Positions 1 through 7,949 of a stretch of DNA of 46,083 nt are shown one piece after another. The DNA comes from an uncultured Clostridia bacterium (lineage in GTDB: Bacteria; Bacillota; Clostridia; Christensenellales; UBA1242). The position numbers were made by a program, and so were the translations under genes. The number at the start of each line of letters is the position of its first letter. The first letter of the stretch is position 1. The stretch lies in NCBI GenBank assembly GCA_947628205.1, contig CANQYX010000005.1, positions 1 through 46,083 on the forward strand, read 5' to 3'. Under the pieces are notes generated by a model that was given only the letters and a program-made list of their open reading frames with translations, ran no database searches and was not told the DNA's origin.

Positions 1-539
1 CACCCTGCATCGTATGCACCGCGTATGCCATTATATGCATCTTCCAACATTACGCATTGGCACGGCTTAACGCCCATCTGTTTTGCGCAATATAAAAACG
101 GCTGCGGACTTGGCTTGGACTCCATATTTGAATCTCTCGATATAATAGGATGAAACAACCCAACATCGATATTATTTTTTGCAAGTAAAAAACTCATTTT
201 AGCTAGCGAATTGCCCGAAATGATTGCCATTTTGTAATTGTTGTTTTGTAAATAATTTAGCAATTCAAACAAACCCTTTTTGGCTTTTGGTTTGCCGGAT
301 AATATAATTTTGTTTACTTCTTCTAACTGAGCATCTCGATATTTATCCACGTCAAGAGTTGGATATGCCGCGCGCAATTCTTGCCTAACAAGATTTTCGT
401 TTTTGCCAATAAAAGATGCCCTTGTTTTTTCTGTTAGATTAATATTAAATTTTTTATTATATTTTTGAAAAACGCGTTTCCACAAAATTTCTGTATCAAA
501 CATTAGACCATCAAAATCAAAAACAACTGCTTTAATCAT
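1..539 (-). CDS. HAD-superfamily phosphatase, beta-phosphoglucomutase-like (3' part cut by window edge)
   Basis: The reading frame starts at ATG 539 and runs off the left edge after about 179 codons, so the C-terminus is missing. HAD motif I is seen as FDFDGLMFD at residues 7-15, with the two catalytic Asp. Motif II is the IISGNS segment, motif III the Lys in SKPSPQPF, and motif IV MLEDAYNGIRGA. The helical cap lies between motifs I and II, as in the subfamily of beta-phosphoglucomutase and phosphoglycolate phosphatase. It should hydrolyse a small phosphorylated metabolite in the cytosol; the substrate cannot be read from sequence. No Shine-Dalgarno is obvious, and about 250 bp of AT-rich DNA separates it from the divergent transglycosylase gene. 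Confidence 0.85.
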   Translation of the reverse strand, partial: MIKAVVFDFDGLMFDTEILWKRVFQKYNKKFNINLTEKTRASFIGKNENLVRQELRAAYPTLDVDKYRDAQLEEVNKIILSGKPKAKKGLFELLNYLQNNNYKMAIISGNSLAKMSFLLAKNNIDVGLFHPIISRDSNMESKPSPQPFLYCAKQMGVKPCQCVMLEDAYNGIRGAYDAG

Positions 540-793
540 AAATTTAATTTTAACAAAATTAAATAATATTACAAATAAATTTTGACAAAATTTTTAAAAA
601 ACAATAAAAAACCGCGTTTTTTATGCAAATTTTTAATAAAAAATGCAAAATTTTTATAAAAAAAATAATATTTTTTAAATTAAAAATAACTTTTTAATTT
701 TAACAAGTAAAATTTTAAATAAAACAGCAAATTTTTTTAAATTTTAAAAATTATTTAACGAAAGAAAGTTTTTTTGTTGAGTATAATAAAGGT
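540..793. other. AT-rich intergenic region
   Basis: This gap lies between the divergent HAD and transglycosylase genes. It consists of A/T runs with no open frame of note. The only recognisable element is TATAAT at 782-787, six bases before the transglycosylase ATG. No convincing -35 box sits 16-18 bases upstream of it. Confidence 0.5.
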
Positions 794-1336
794 ATGAAAA
801 AGTGGGCTGTTTTACTAATTATAGTTTTTGTGTTTGCGCTATCCTTGGCAGGTTTTAAAACAATTGCTGCCATAACTCACCCGATAAAATATAAAAACGA
901 AATTTTGTTTTATTCTCGCGAGTTTAATTTGAAACCCGAACTTGTTGCTAGTGTTATAAACACAGAAAGTCATTTTAACAAAAATGCCGAATCAAATAAA
1001 AACGCGTTAGGGCTTATGCAAATTAAACTTTCCACCGCTCAATTTTTAATTGACTATTATAAATTAGATTTTAGCATTGAAAAAGAAGATTTATTTAATG
1101 AAAAAATTAACATAAAATTTGGTTGCTTATATTTAAGTTATTTAAACAAAAAATTTAACGACATTAACTCCTCTCTTGCCGCATACAATGCTGGTGAAAC
1201 AATTGTAAGAACATGGTTAAGGGATGCGCGATACAGTGACGGAACTAAACTAACAAACATCCCTTTTGCAGAAACAAGAAATTATATTTTAAAAATTAAC
1301 AATAATTTGAAATTTTATAAAAATGTTTTTAATTAA
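794..1336 (+). CDS. Lytic transglycosylase with SLT domain (membrane-anchored)
   Basis: A 180-residue protein. Residues 5-28 form one hydrophobic segment (signal anchor or signal peptide). The rest is an SLT fold: catalytic Glu58 in INTESHFN, then NALGLMQIK, then AAYNAG. It should cleave the MurNAc-GlcNAc bond of peptidoglycan outside the membrane. The length fits the short single-domain enzymes, such as YjbJ- and SpoIID-associated types. AAAGG lies just before the ATG, but a perfect TATAAT at 782-787 would put the transcription start on the ATG itself. The last 8 bp overlap the convergent YkvI-like gene. Confidence 0.87.
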   Translation: MKKWAVLLIIVFVFALSLAGFKTIAAITHPIKYKNEILFYSREFNLKPELVASVINTESHFNKNAESNKNALGLMQIKLSTAQFLIDYYKLDFSIEKEDLFNEKINIKFGCLYLSYLNKKFNDINSSLAAYNAGETIVRTWLRDARYSDGTKLTNIPFAETRNYILKINNNLKFYKNVFN

Positions 1337-2369
1337 TTTCTAAACTTGTTTTTTCTTTGCGCAATTTTAATTTTGCAAGTTTTACAATAACTAAAATAAT
1401 TAAAATTAAAATATAAATCGCGCTTATTATGCCAGACAAAACATAAAGATATTTAACAATAAACGCATAACCCAACTGGGAAACAATTAAATTTATTAAC
1501 AAAATTGTTGACGCGCAAAATTTAGATTTTTTTCCATTAAACAAAATTAGATGCATATTGTAACAACAAATCATCAAGGTTGAAAAGAGTGCTAAAATTA
1601 GTGTGGCAAAATATAGATAATAGAACCAACTTGAGACATTTGCGCTCAATTCAAACATTGGCATATCGGTTGAAAAATTGTTGCTTGCCAACACTAAAAT
1701 GTTTAGTAAAATGATTAAGCAAATGCTAAATATTACAAATATTTTACCCTTAGATTTTAATTTTGTTTCAAATATAATTGGAAGAGCGGCCACAAAGTTG
1801 TTTATGCCAAAAAGCAAACCATACCATAGCGCCATTGTCCCACTTTGAGAAACAACTGGCAAATTTACATTTTGTGGATTTATGTTTTTAATTGAGTTTA
1901 CAACTATTGCAAAAATCATTATTGGGATTATTAAATTAGAAACAAATTTTATTTTGCCCATTCCGCCAATAAGCAAAAAGAAAATGATTAAAGACAAAGT
2001 TAATGATGGAATATGATATTTAACATTAAAAAAAGTTTCAAATAGATAATCTGCCCCTGCCAACATGCCTGCACTTGTAATTGCAAAATTTACAACCATA
2101 AATACATTTGAAATTTTAACAAATTTACCAAATAATGTTGTGTTAAATTCGTTGTAACTATTTGCCATTATTTTATGTTTTACATAATCGATAACGAAAA
2201 ACAAATATAGATATAAAAGCGCAAACGCTATAAGCCCCAAAATTGATGCTTGGCCGAAATCGAAAAAGAAAACACTAATTTCTTTCCCCGATGCAAAACC
2301 TACGCCAATAATTGCGCTTAAAATTAAAAAATAATCAACGAACGCGCCAAAAAATGATTTTATTTTCAT
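1329..2369 (-). CDS. YkvI-like multi-span membrane protein
   Basis: 346 residues with about ten hydrophobic helices. The N-terminal IGVGFASGKEISVFFFDFG resembles the conserved GAGFASGQE segment of Bacillus YkvI (COG3949), a group related to LeuT-fold amino-acid transporters. The substrate is unknown. The ATG has no Shine-Dalgarno; instead GTCATAAAAT ends six bases upstream, with the C of CATA exactly 13 nt before the ATG, a pattern shared with six other genes here. It follows the terminator of the dnaG-rpoD operon and is probably transcribed alone. Confidence 0.7.
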   Translation of the reverse strand: MKIKSFFGAFVDYFLILSAIIGVGFASGKEISVFFFDFGQASILGLIAFALLYLYLFFVIDYVKHKIMANSYNEFNTTLFGKFVKISNVFMVVNFAITSAGMLAGADYLFETFFNVKYHIPSLTLSLIIFFLLIGGMGKIKFVSNLIIPIMIFAIVVNSIKNINPQNVNLPVVSQSGTMALWYGLLFGINNFVAALPIIFETKLKSKGKIFVIFSICLIILLNILVLASNNFSTDMPMFELSANVSSWFYYLYFATLILALFSTLMICCYNMHLILFNGKKSKFCASTILLINLIVSQLGYAFIVKYLYVLSGIISAIYILILIILVIVKLAKLKLRKEKTSLEIN

Positions 2370-2411
2370 AGTTAATTTTATGACAAATATCTTTCATTAA
2401 TGAATAAAAAA

Positions 2412-2430
2412 CAACGATTTAAAATCGTTG
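2412..2430 (-). terminator. Rho-independent terminator of the dnaG-rpoD operon
   Basis: A 9-bp inverted repeat (CAACGATTT / AAATCGTTG) around one central base, with an A run on one side and a T run on the other, so it can work on both strands. It lies 18 bp after the stop of the zinc-ribbon gene. Confidence 0.8.
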
Positions 2431-2447
2431 CTTTTTTAAACTTATCA

Positions 2448-3146
2448 TTATTTATCCAGCATGATAATTCTTCCGCAATGTTCGCAAGGAAGCATCTTTT
2501 TAGTTTTTAATTTTTCAATAAAGTTGAGTGGCAATTCAACACTGCAGCCACCACAGAAAACATCAACTAACGGAACATAAACAGGGAAAATGCCCTTTTG
2601 TTTCATTTCGATATATTTTTCGTATTTTTCTTTATCTTGCACCTTAGGCTCTAAAGCGGCAATTTTCTTTTGCAATTCAACAATTTTTGGTGCAACTTCT
2701 TGCTTTTTTTGTTCAATTTTCGCCTTAATAGATTTGGAGCGAAGTTTAGCTTCGGTTAATTTTTGGCTTAACTCGGCACTTTTTCTAACAATTTCTTCTG
2801 ATTTTCTAACCAAATCTTCAACACGCCTGTTTTCTTCGCTTAAATCGCCAAGCAAAGCATTTGCATCTGAGATTAATGAAGAAATATTATCTAAATTTAT
2901 ATTTGCAGTATTTTTCTTTTTTATAATATCACTGCCACCCTTATAATTGGACAGATGATTATTTGCCAAATTAAAGTTTTTAATTATTTCATTTGCCTGA
3001 TTTTCAAGTTGATTAAATCTATCCCTTCCCGACTGCAACACTTTTTTATATTTTTCAAAATCCACACTCGCAGGACAGGTTTCCACTTCTCTTTCCAACG
3101 CTCTAATTTGCCTATCTAATTTTTGAATTTCTAAAATTGTTTTCAT
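2448..3146 (-). CDS. Zinc-ribbon coiled-coil protein of the C4-type zf-RING_7 family (COG1579)
   Basis: 232 residues. Residues 1-185 form a long coiled coil rich in Lys, Glu, Leu and Ser. The C-terminus carries four Cys in two pairs, CGGC (about residue 199) and CEHC (about 221), which form a zinc ribbon. This matches the COG1579 family often found beside rpoD in Bacillota, whose role is not settled (nucleic-acid binding is suspected). Its ATG overlaps the rpoD stop as ATGA, so it is translationally coupled and is the last gene of the operon before the terminator at 2412-2430. Confidence 0.8.
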   Translation of the reverse strand: MKTILEIQKLDRQIRALEREVETCPASVDFEKYKKVLQSGRDRFNQLENQANEIIKNFNLANNHLSNYKGGSDIIKKKNTANINLDNISSLISDANALLGDLSEENRRVEDLVRKSEEIVRKSAELSQKLTEAKLRSKSIKAKIEQKKQEVAPKIVELQKKIAALEPKVQDKEKYEKYIEMKQKGIFPVYVPLVDVFCGGCSVELPLNFIEKLKTKKMLPCEHCGRIIMLDK

Positions 3147-4273
3147 TGTTTCTTTCTCCCTCTTCTGGTTTTTTGTTTCTTTTCCGGAATATAATATTCT
3201 TCCGCAGCTAAATCATCGCGCAAGCGTTTTAACTTTGCTGGATGGCGAAGTTTTCTCAACGCTTTTGCCTCGATTTGGCGAATTCTTTCACGCGTTACAG
3301 AAAATTCTCTTCCAACCTCTTCCAAAGTGCGTGGGTGGGTATCGTCCAAGCCATATCTTAAACGAATAACTTTTTGTTCTCGTGGAGTTAATGTTTCCAA
3401 AACGCCCATCAATTGCTCTTTAAGCATGTTTTGTTGTGCCACATCGGCAGGAGATAAAGTGTTTTCGTCTGGAATAAGATCTCCAATTTTACTATCCTCT
3501 TCATGCCCCATTTTACTTTCTAGCGAAATTGGGTCTTGCGAAATTTTTTGAATTTCCATAACTTTTTGAACAGTTGTGTTAAGTTTTGCTGCAATTTCGT
3601 CTATGCTAGGGTCTCTGCCCAACTCTTGCAACAACTCTTTAACCGCTTTATTATATCTTGATATTGTTTCAACCATATGCACAGGCAAACGCATAAGCCT
3701 TGCTTGGTCGGAAATAGCACGCGTTATGCTTTGCCTTATCCACCACGTGCCATAAGTGGAAAATTTAAAACCTTTGTTATAGTCAAACTTTTCAACCGCG
3801 CGCATCAAACCCAAATTACCCTCTTGGATAAGATCCAAAAATGGCATATTGTGCATATTTTGATAGTGCTTGGCAATGCTTACCACCAAACGCAAATTAG
3901 AATCAATTAATCTATCTCGTGCATATTTGTCGTTTTCTTCAACCATGCGGCGGCTCAATTCTCGCTCTTCTTCGGCAGACAAAAGCGGAATGTTGCCGAT
4001 TTCTTTAAGATACATTTTAACTGGGTCATTAGCGTTAATTTGGCTTATGATATTTTCATATTCCTTTTCATCTATGCTGTAATCTTGAATGGCATCGGTA
4101 ATTTTAATTCCGTTATCTATTAAAAACTTTTTAACCTCTTCAACTTCGGTTAAATCAATATCTTTATACTTTTCAACCAGCATAGTTAAAAGGCTATCAT
4201 CCGCAACTGAAACTTTGTGAATATCTTTAAACTGTTGCAAGATTGCTTGTTTTGCTTCTTCTAAATTTTCCAT
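3143..4273 (-). CDS. rpoD: RNA polymerase primary sigma factor (sigma-70/SigA)
   Basis: 376 residues, typical for a Bacillota SigA. Region 1.1 is at about 1-60. Region 1.2 contains [11 protein letters not shown]. Region 2 has [17 protein letters not shown] and the -10 recognition helix [17 protein letters not shown]. Region 3 follows, and region 4 ends with [28 protein letters not shown], the -35 helix-turn-helix. A short basic tail ([12 protein letters not shown]) closes the protein. It directs RNA polymerase to housekeeping promoters of the TTGACA/TATAAT kind seen throughout this window. It overlaps both neighbours by a few bases. Confidence 0.98.
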   Translation of the reverse strand: MENLEEAKQAILQQFKDIHKVSVADDSLLTMLVEKYKDIDLTEVEEVKKFLIDNGIKITDAIQDYSIDEKEYENIISQINANDPVKMYLKEIGNIPLLSAEEERELSRRMVEENDKYARDRLIDSNLRLVVSIAKHYQNMHNMPFLDLIQEGNLGLMRAVEKFDYNKGFKFSTYGTWWIRQSITRAISDQARLMRLPVHMVETISRYNKAVKELLQELGRDPSIDEIAAKLNTTVQKVMEIQKISQDPISLESKMGHEEDSKIGDLIPDENTLSPADVAQQNMLKEQLMGVLETLTPREQKVIRLRYGLDDTHPRTLEEVGREFSVTRERIRQIEAKALRKLRHPAKLKRLRDDLAAEEYYIPEKKQKTRRGRKKQ

Positions 4274-4791
4274 TAATTTTTCTCCTCTAATTCTTTAATT
4301 TTTTCCCTTAAATAGAAAATTATATAATCTTCAATATTCAATTTAAAATTTGGGTTATATTTTTTTATGGCAGTGTTAAGGCCTAAATTTGCAGTTTGCA
4401 CCAAATCTTGTAAATCCACATTTTTATGTAAAGTTTTATAATTTAAACATAAATGTAAAACATCTAGCAAGAAATATGTTTGCAGGGCAGAAAACAATTT
4501 TTTATCCTTAGTTTCAAAGTAAGTTTTTAGTTCGCACGAAATTTGTTTTTTAGAAGGTTTTTTTATTTTTTTAATGTCTAAATAATAATCTAAAATTGGC
4601 TCTAAATCTTTTTCTTCTAAATCTGTTGTAGTGCTGGGCTGAAAAATTGAATTAAAATATGCCCTTATATCTTTTATTTTGTATCTCCCGTTTTGCGCGA
4701 GTTCTAAATATAACTTTTCTAACTCGCTTGAGTTTACCCCCAAAGCGAAGAGATATTTATAAAGCGAATCGGTTTTATCTATTTCAATCAC
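4273..4791 (-). CDS. Orphan protein with a degenerate sigma-70 region 2-like C-terminal half
   Basis: 172 residues with no assigned family that I recognise. The C-terminal segment [19 protein letters not shown] followed by an aromatic, Arg-containing helix lines up with region 2.1-2.3 of RpoD ([17 protein letters not shown]). The preceding [15 protein letters not shown] fits the [13 protein letters not shown] helix. The WWIR promoter-melting motif is replaced by IIFYLREKI, and regions 3 and 4 are absent, so it should not read promoters by itself. It lies inside the operon between dnaG and rpoD (ATGA overlap with dnaG, one-base junction with rpoD). A role in binding core polymerase or RpoD is inference from similarity and position only. 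Confidence 0.7.
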   Translation of the reverse strand: MIEIDKTDSLYKYLFALGVNSSELEKLYLELAQNGRYKIKDIRAYFNSIFQPSTTTDLEEKDLEPILDYYLDIKKIKKPSKKQISCELKTYFETKDKKLFSALQTYFLLDVLHLCLNYKTLHKNVDLQDLVQTANLGLNTAIKKYNPNFKLNIEDYIIFYLREKIKELEEKN

Positions 4792-6560
4792 ACTTTCTCC
4801 TTGTTTATCGTTTCATCTATCTGTTTAATTTTTGCCAAATAATTATATCTATCCACGTCGGTTAAGCAAGAATTCATAAGTTGAATAAGCTTGTCCCGTT
4901 CTGTGCGCAAAGAATATAATTTAACGCGTTTTGAACTATCTTTTACAATTGTTTCAAACACATTGTCCGCTGGAAAAACATAGTTTATAACTTTATCTAT
5001 TGCGCTGTTTGGTTCAATTTTAAAATTATCAAACAGAATTGAAGGATTTATTGGCTTGTTCTCTTTTATTTTTGACACAAAGAACTTGTACAATTCACTT
5101 AATTCATCCTCAGTGTTAAAAATTCCTGCAAAATCTTCATAATTTTTTATTTTATTGTAAAGAATGCCGGCTAATATTGTTATTTTGCCATCCAAAACAT
5201 ATCTATCTTTAATAATTTCGCTACCCTCTTGCTCTATTTGTTTTTGTGCTGAATTTGTTTTGACACGCGTTAAACTATTTCTTAGTGCGTCAATTGGAAT
5301 TTCCACCTTTTGCTGAACCGCTTGCAAATAAATTTCTTGCTCGGCTGGTGTTGTAAATTTAGAGATATAATTTAATGCCTCTTTAACATATTTGTTTTTG
5401 TCTGAATTATTTTCTAAATTATATTTTTTTGCACTATCTTGCAAAACAAAATCCACGCAATCTATTGCATTTTCCAAAAACTCAACAAATTTGTCTTTGC
5501 CAAATTTTTTAATGTATTCGTCTGGGTCTTTTGCGCCCGTTAACCGCACAACACGCACATTTAAGTCAGCTTCTTTTAAAGTGTCTATTGCCTTATATGT
5601 TGCATTTGCGCCCGCGCTATCGCCGTCTAGACACAAAATGACATTATCAACAAGCGTTTTAATTTTTTTTGCGTGAAGCGGCGTAAGCGCGGTTCCCATA
5701 CAACCAATAACATTTGTAATGCCGGCTTGATGGCACATAATAACATCAATATGCCCCTCAACAATTACAATGCTATCCAACATGCGCTGTTTTTTTAATT
5801 CTCTAACAAAATTGTAACCAAACAAAATTTCACTTTTGTTAAAAATTAGCGTTTGCGAGGTGTTTTTATATTTTGTATGCTCGGGAGATTGCTCAATGCT
5901 CCTGCCCGAAAACGCCACGACATCGCCAAAGCCATTGAAAATTGGAAATATAACTCTGCCGCCATAAAAATCATAAAGGCCATGATCGCCCCTGCCGACG
6001 ACTCCTGCCAACACCATGTCTGCCGGCTTAAAATTCATTTGCAAAAGGTGGTTTATTAACCCCTCGTAATTTAAGGATGCACCAATTTTGAACTTTTCAA
6101 TTGTTTCGCTGGTAAGCCCACGCGATTTAATATACTGACCTTGCGGCGAATTTGGGTTGTTTAATAAATTGTTATGATAAAAATCGGTGGTTGCCTTTAA
6201 AATTGCATACATCGTTTCGCGCTGCTGCTTTTGTTTTTTTATTTCCTCACTCTCTTGGTCGGTTGGCAATGGCATGTTTGCTTCTTTTGCCAACATTTCA
6301 ACAGCGGTTAAAAAATCCACATTCTCCATTTTTGCAACCAGATTTATAACGTTGCCTGCCTCGCCACAACCAAAGCATTTATAGAACTGACCATCCTCTT
6401 TTATAGTAAAAGAGGCGGTTTTTTCGTTATGAAAAGGACAGCGTGCCCAATAATTTCCGCCACGATGAGTTAATGTTAAATATCTGCTAGCAACAGTAAC
6501 AAGATCTGTTTTAGCGCAAAGTTCTTCCAAGAACTCTAAAGGAACGCCACCTTTAATCAT
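4788..6560 (-). CDS. dnaG: DNA primase
   Basis: 590 residues, the usual size. The N-terminal zinc-binding domain has CPFH (C41, H44) and CFGC (C62, C65). The catalytic core follows with the Toprim motifs IVEGHIDVIM and LCLDGDSAGA, and the C-terminal helical region should contact the replicative helicase. It makes the RNA primers of the lagging strand. GGAG lies eight bases before the ATG. It is the first gene of an operon with the sigma-like gene and rpoD, the classic macromolecular-synthesis arrangement. A 9-bp inverted repeat lies about 50 bp upstream at 6610-6630. Confidence 0.98.
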   Translation of the reverse strand: MIKGGVPLEFLEELCAKTDLVTVASRYLTLTHRGGNYWARCPFHNEKTASFTIKEDGQFYKCFGCGEAGNVINLVAKMENVDFLTAVEMLAKEANMPLPTDQESEEIKKQKQQRETMYAILKATTDFYHNNLLNNPNSPQGQYIKSRGLTSETIEKFKIGASLNYEGLINHLLQMNFKPADMVLAGVVGRGDHGLYDFYGGRVIFPIFNGFGDVVAFSGRSIEQSPEHTKYKNTSQTLIFNKSEILFGYNFVRELKKQRMLDSIVIVEGHIDVIMCHQAGITNVIGCMGTALTPLHAKKIKTLVDNVILCLDGDSAGANATYKAIDTLKEADLNVRVVRLTGAKDPDEYIKKFGKDKFVEFLENAIDCVDFVLQDSAKKYNLENNSDKNKYVKEALNYISKFTTPAEQEIYLQAVQQKVEIPIDALRNSLTRVKTNSAQKQIEQEGSEIIKDRYVLDGKITILAGILYNKIKNYEDFAGIFNTEDELSELYKFFVSKIKENKPINPSILFDNFKIEPNSAIDKVINYVFPADNVFETIVKDSSKRVKLYSLRTERDKLIQLMNSCLTDVDRYNYLAKIKQIDETINKEKV

Positions 6561-6609
6561 TTGTTGAGCTCCATTTAACCCCTAAATTCAACACAAAAAC
6601 AAATTTTCC

Positions 6610-6630
6610 TAACATTTAAACTAAATGTTA
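6610..6630. promoter_or_regulatory. Inverted repeat upstream of dnaG (candidate operator)
   Basis: Perfect 9-bp arms TAACATTTA and TAAATGTTA around a 3-bp centre. No T run follows in the dnaG direction, so a terminator is unlikely. Apart from one transversion per arm it matches the inverted repeat at 13444-13462 inside a promoter of the camelysin-like gene. Confidence 0.4.
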
Positions 6631-6709
6631 AATAACCCCTTATCTAAATGCTCTTTTTAACTAAATATTGCAAAACTTTAAAAACTCCTAAATTTTTAAA
6701 AATTTAAAT

Positions 6710-6733
6710 AAAAAGAGGCCGCTGCCCCTTTTT
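6710..6733 (-). terminator. Rho-independent terminator after the 41-aa gene
   Basis: On the minus strand AAAAAGGGGC, loop AGCG, GCCTCTTTTT: ten pairs including one G-T, ending in a T run. The hairpin overlaps the stop codon of the small gene at 6732-6857 and separates that unit from dnaG. Confidence 0.85.
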
Positions 6734-6857
6734 ATTTAACCTTAAGTTGTTCTAATCTATAATTAATGTATTCAATTAATTCCGCCGTAGTTTTAGGTGG
6801 AACAAGCAAATCGTTAAAAGTTTTATCTATCAATTGTTCTAATTTACTTAATTTCAT
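6732..6857 (-). CDS. Small unknown protein (41 aa)
   Basis: An ATG at 6857 opens a 41-residue frame ending at TAA. The AGGTG ribosome site overlaps the TAG stop of the upstream gene (stop at 6865), so the two are probably translationally coupled. The protein is amphipathic and helical, with a central TFNDLLVPPKTTAELIEYI. No family is recognised. The coupling, the ribosome site and the terminator directly at its end support it as a real gene. Confidence 0.6.
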   Translation of the reverse strand: MKLSKLEQLIDKTFNDLLVPPKTTAELIEYINYRLEQLKVK

Positions 6858-6864
6858 ATTTCAC

Positions 6865-7764
6865 CTACGCTGTTACACCGCTGCCGGCCTTTTGTTGTTT
6901 TGCTAATTCCTGTTCCATAATATATCTTTTATATGGGTCGAAAATTTTTGTAATATAATCTAAAGCATCTTGGACTTTGTCTAATTCCGATCCGTATTTT
7001 TCTTCTGCTGCTTTTCCCTTTTCGTAACTGCTGCTGTACGCATCTGAAATTGCATAGCCAACTTGACGATTTTTATCCCTTATTTTGTTTTGAATTTCGA
7101 TACTAGCTTTTTCCATACAATGATTATAAAAAGTTTTGTTTCTTAACAAATCGTCATATTTTTCTATAAATTTTTGCAAATCGCTTTTGCTGAAATAGTT
7201 AACTTCGTCCATGGCCTCCAGCATTCTGTTTTGAAGCGCTAAATTTGGATTAGATTTAATTAATTCGCGCCAATTTTGAATTTCGTTAAATGGAAATTCC
7301 TCAAAAATAAATGGCGATTGGTCTGGGAAAGATTTTACTAATGTTTCTAAATTTTCTTGATTGAAAGTTATGTGACGGAAAACCATTTTAAAATCGAAAT
7401 AATAAACATCTTTCCTCTCGACCGGCGTAAACTTTTTGTTAAATGCCTTTAAACATTCTTTTAACAATTCTTGGTCATTCATTGTTAGGCTATTCGATAA
7501 AAATGGGAAATGGCTAAAAGCTCTAACGTCTTTTTTAACTAAGGCAATTTTTTGCTGGGTTGACCAAGTGTCATTTGGAGCAAGCACCAATTCAGCCAAC
7601 CGTACGATGTCTGCCCCATTCAATTCGTCGATGAGTTCTTTTGCATTTTTAGGGTCGTTGATTAAATCATAAACCTTTTTCATATCACCATATTTCCAAG
7701 TGTTTTCTTTAGATAGGCGTTTTAATAATTCAAGATCCTCTTTAGATATATTTTTTGCTGGTAT
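6865..7764 (-). CDS. Unknown protein, apparently starting at an ATA codon
   Basis: The frame is 272 residues from the first ATG (7683) but stays open for 27 more codons up to ATA at 7762-7764. AAAGGAG sits six bases before that ATA, and a TTGACA-N17-TAAAAT promoter (7794-7822) predicts a start near 7787. The ATG at 7683 has no ribosome site, and an in-frame TAA closes the frame just upstream of the ATA. I therefore place the start at ATA, with ATG 7683 as the conservative alternative. The protein is soluble, charged and mostly helical, with many Phe, Asn and Lys, no signal peptide and a Gln/Lys-rich end. I do not recognise a family. It forms a two-gene unit with the 41-aa gene. Confidence 0.6.
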   Translation of the reverse strand: MPAKNISKEDLELLKRLSKENTWKYGDMKKVYDLINDPKNAKELIDELNGADIVRLAELVLAPNDTWSTQQKIALVKKDVRAFSHFPFLSNSLTMNDQELLKECLKAFNKKFTPVERKDVYYFDFKMVFRHITFNQENLETLVKSFPDQSPFIFEEFPFNEIQNWRELIKSNPNLALQNRMLEAMDEVNYFSKSDLQKFIEKYDDLLRNKTFYNHCMEKASIEIQNKIRDKNRQVGYAISDAYSSSYEKGKAAEEKYGSELDKVQDALDYITKIFDPYKRYIMEQELAKQQKAGSGVTA

Positions 7765-7793
7765 ATTTTTCTCCTTTTACCCCTTATGTTTTT

Positions 7794-7822
7794 ATTTTAT
7801 ATATTTAAAATAAATTTGTCAA
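7794..7822 (-). promoter_or_regulatory. Sigma-A promoter of the ATA-start gene
   Basis: TTGACA (7817-7822), 17-bp spacer, TAAAAT (7794-7799) on the minus strand. The predicted start near 7787 gives a leader of about 23 nt that contains the AAAGGAG ribosome site. Confidence 0.75.
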
Positions 7823-7899
7823 ACAATTTTACAAAAAAGAGTGAAAATAGCGTTCACTATTATATTTTTATAAAACTAGCCAAAAACTATACAAAAAAA

Positions 7900-7925
7900 C
7901 AAAAAGAGCAAAACCACTCTTTTTG
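7900..7925 (-). terminator. Rho-independent terminator of ppdK
   Basis: Inverted repeat CAAAAAGAG / CTCTTTTTG with an 8-nt loop, followed by T residues on the minus strand. It starts 25 bp after the ppdK stop. Confidence 0.85.
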
Positions 7926-7949
7926 CTAAAATTATTTTTTTATTTAAAT

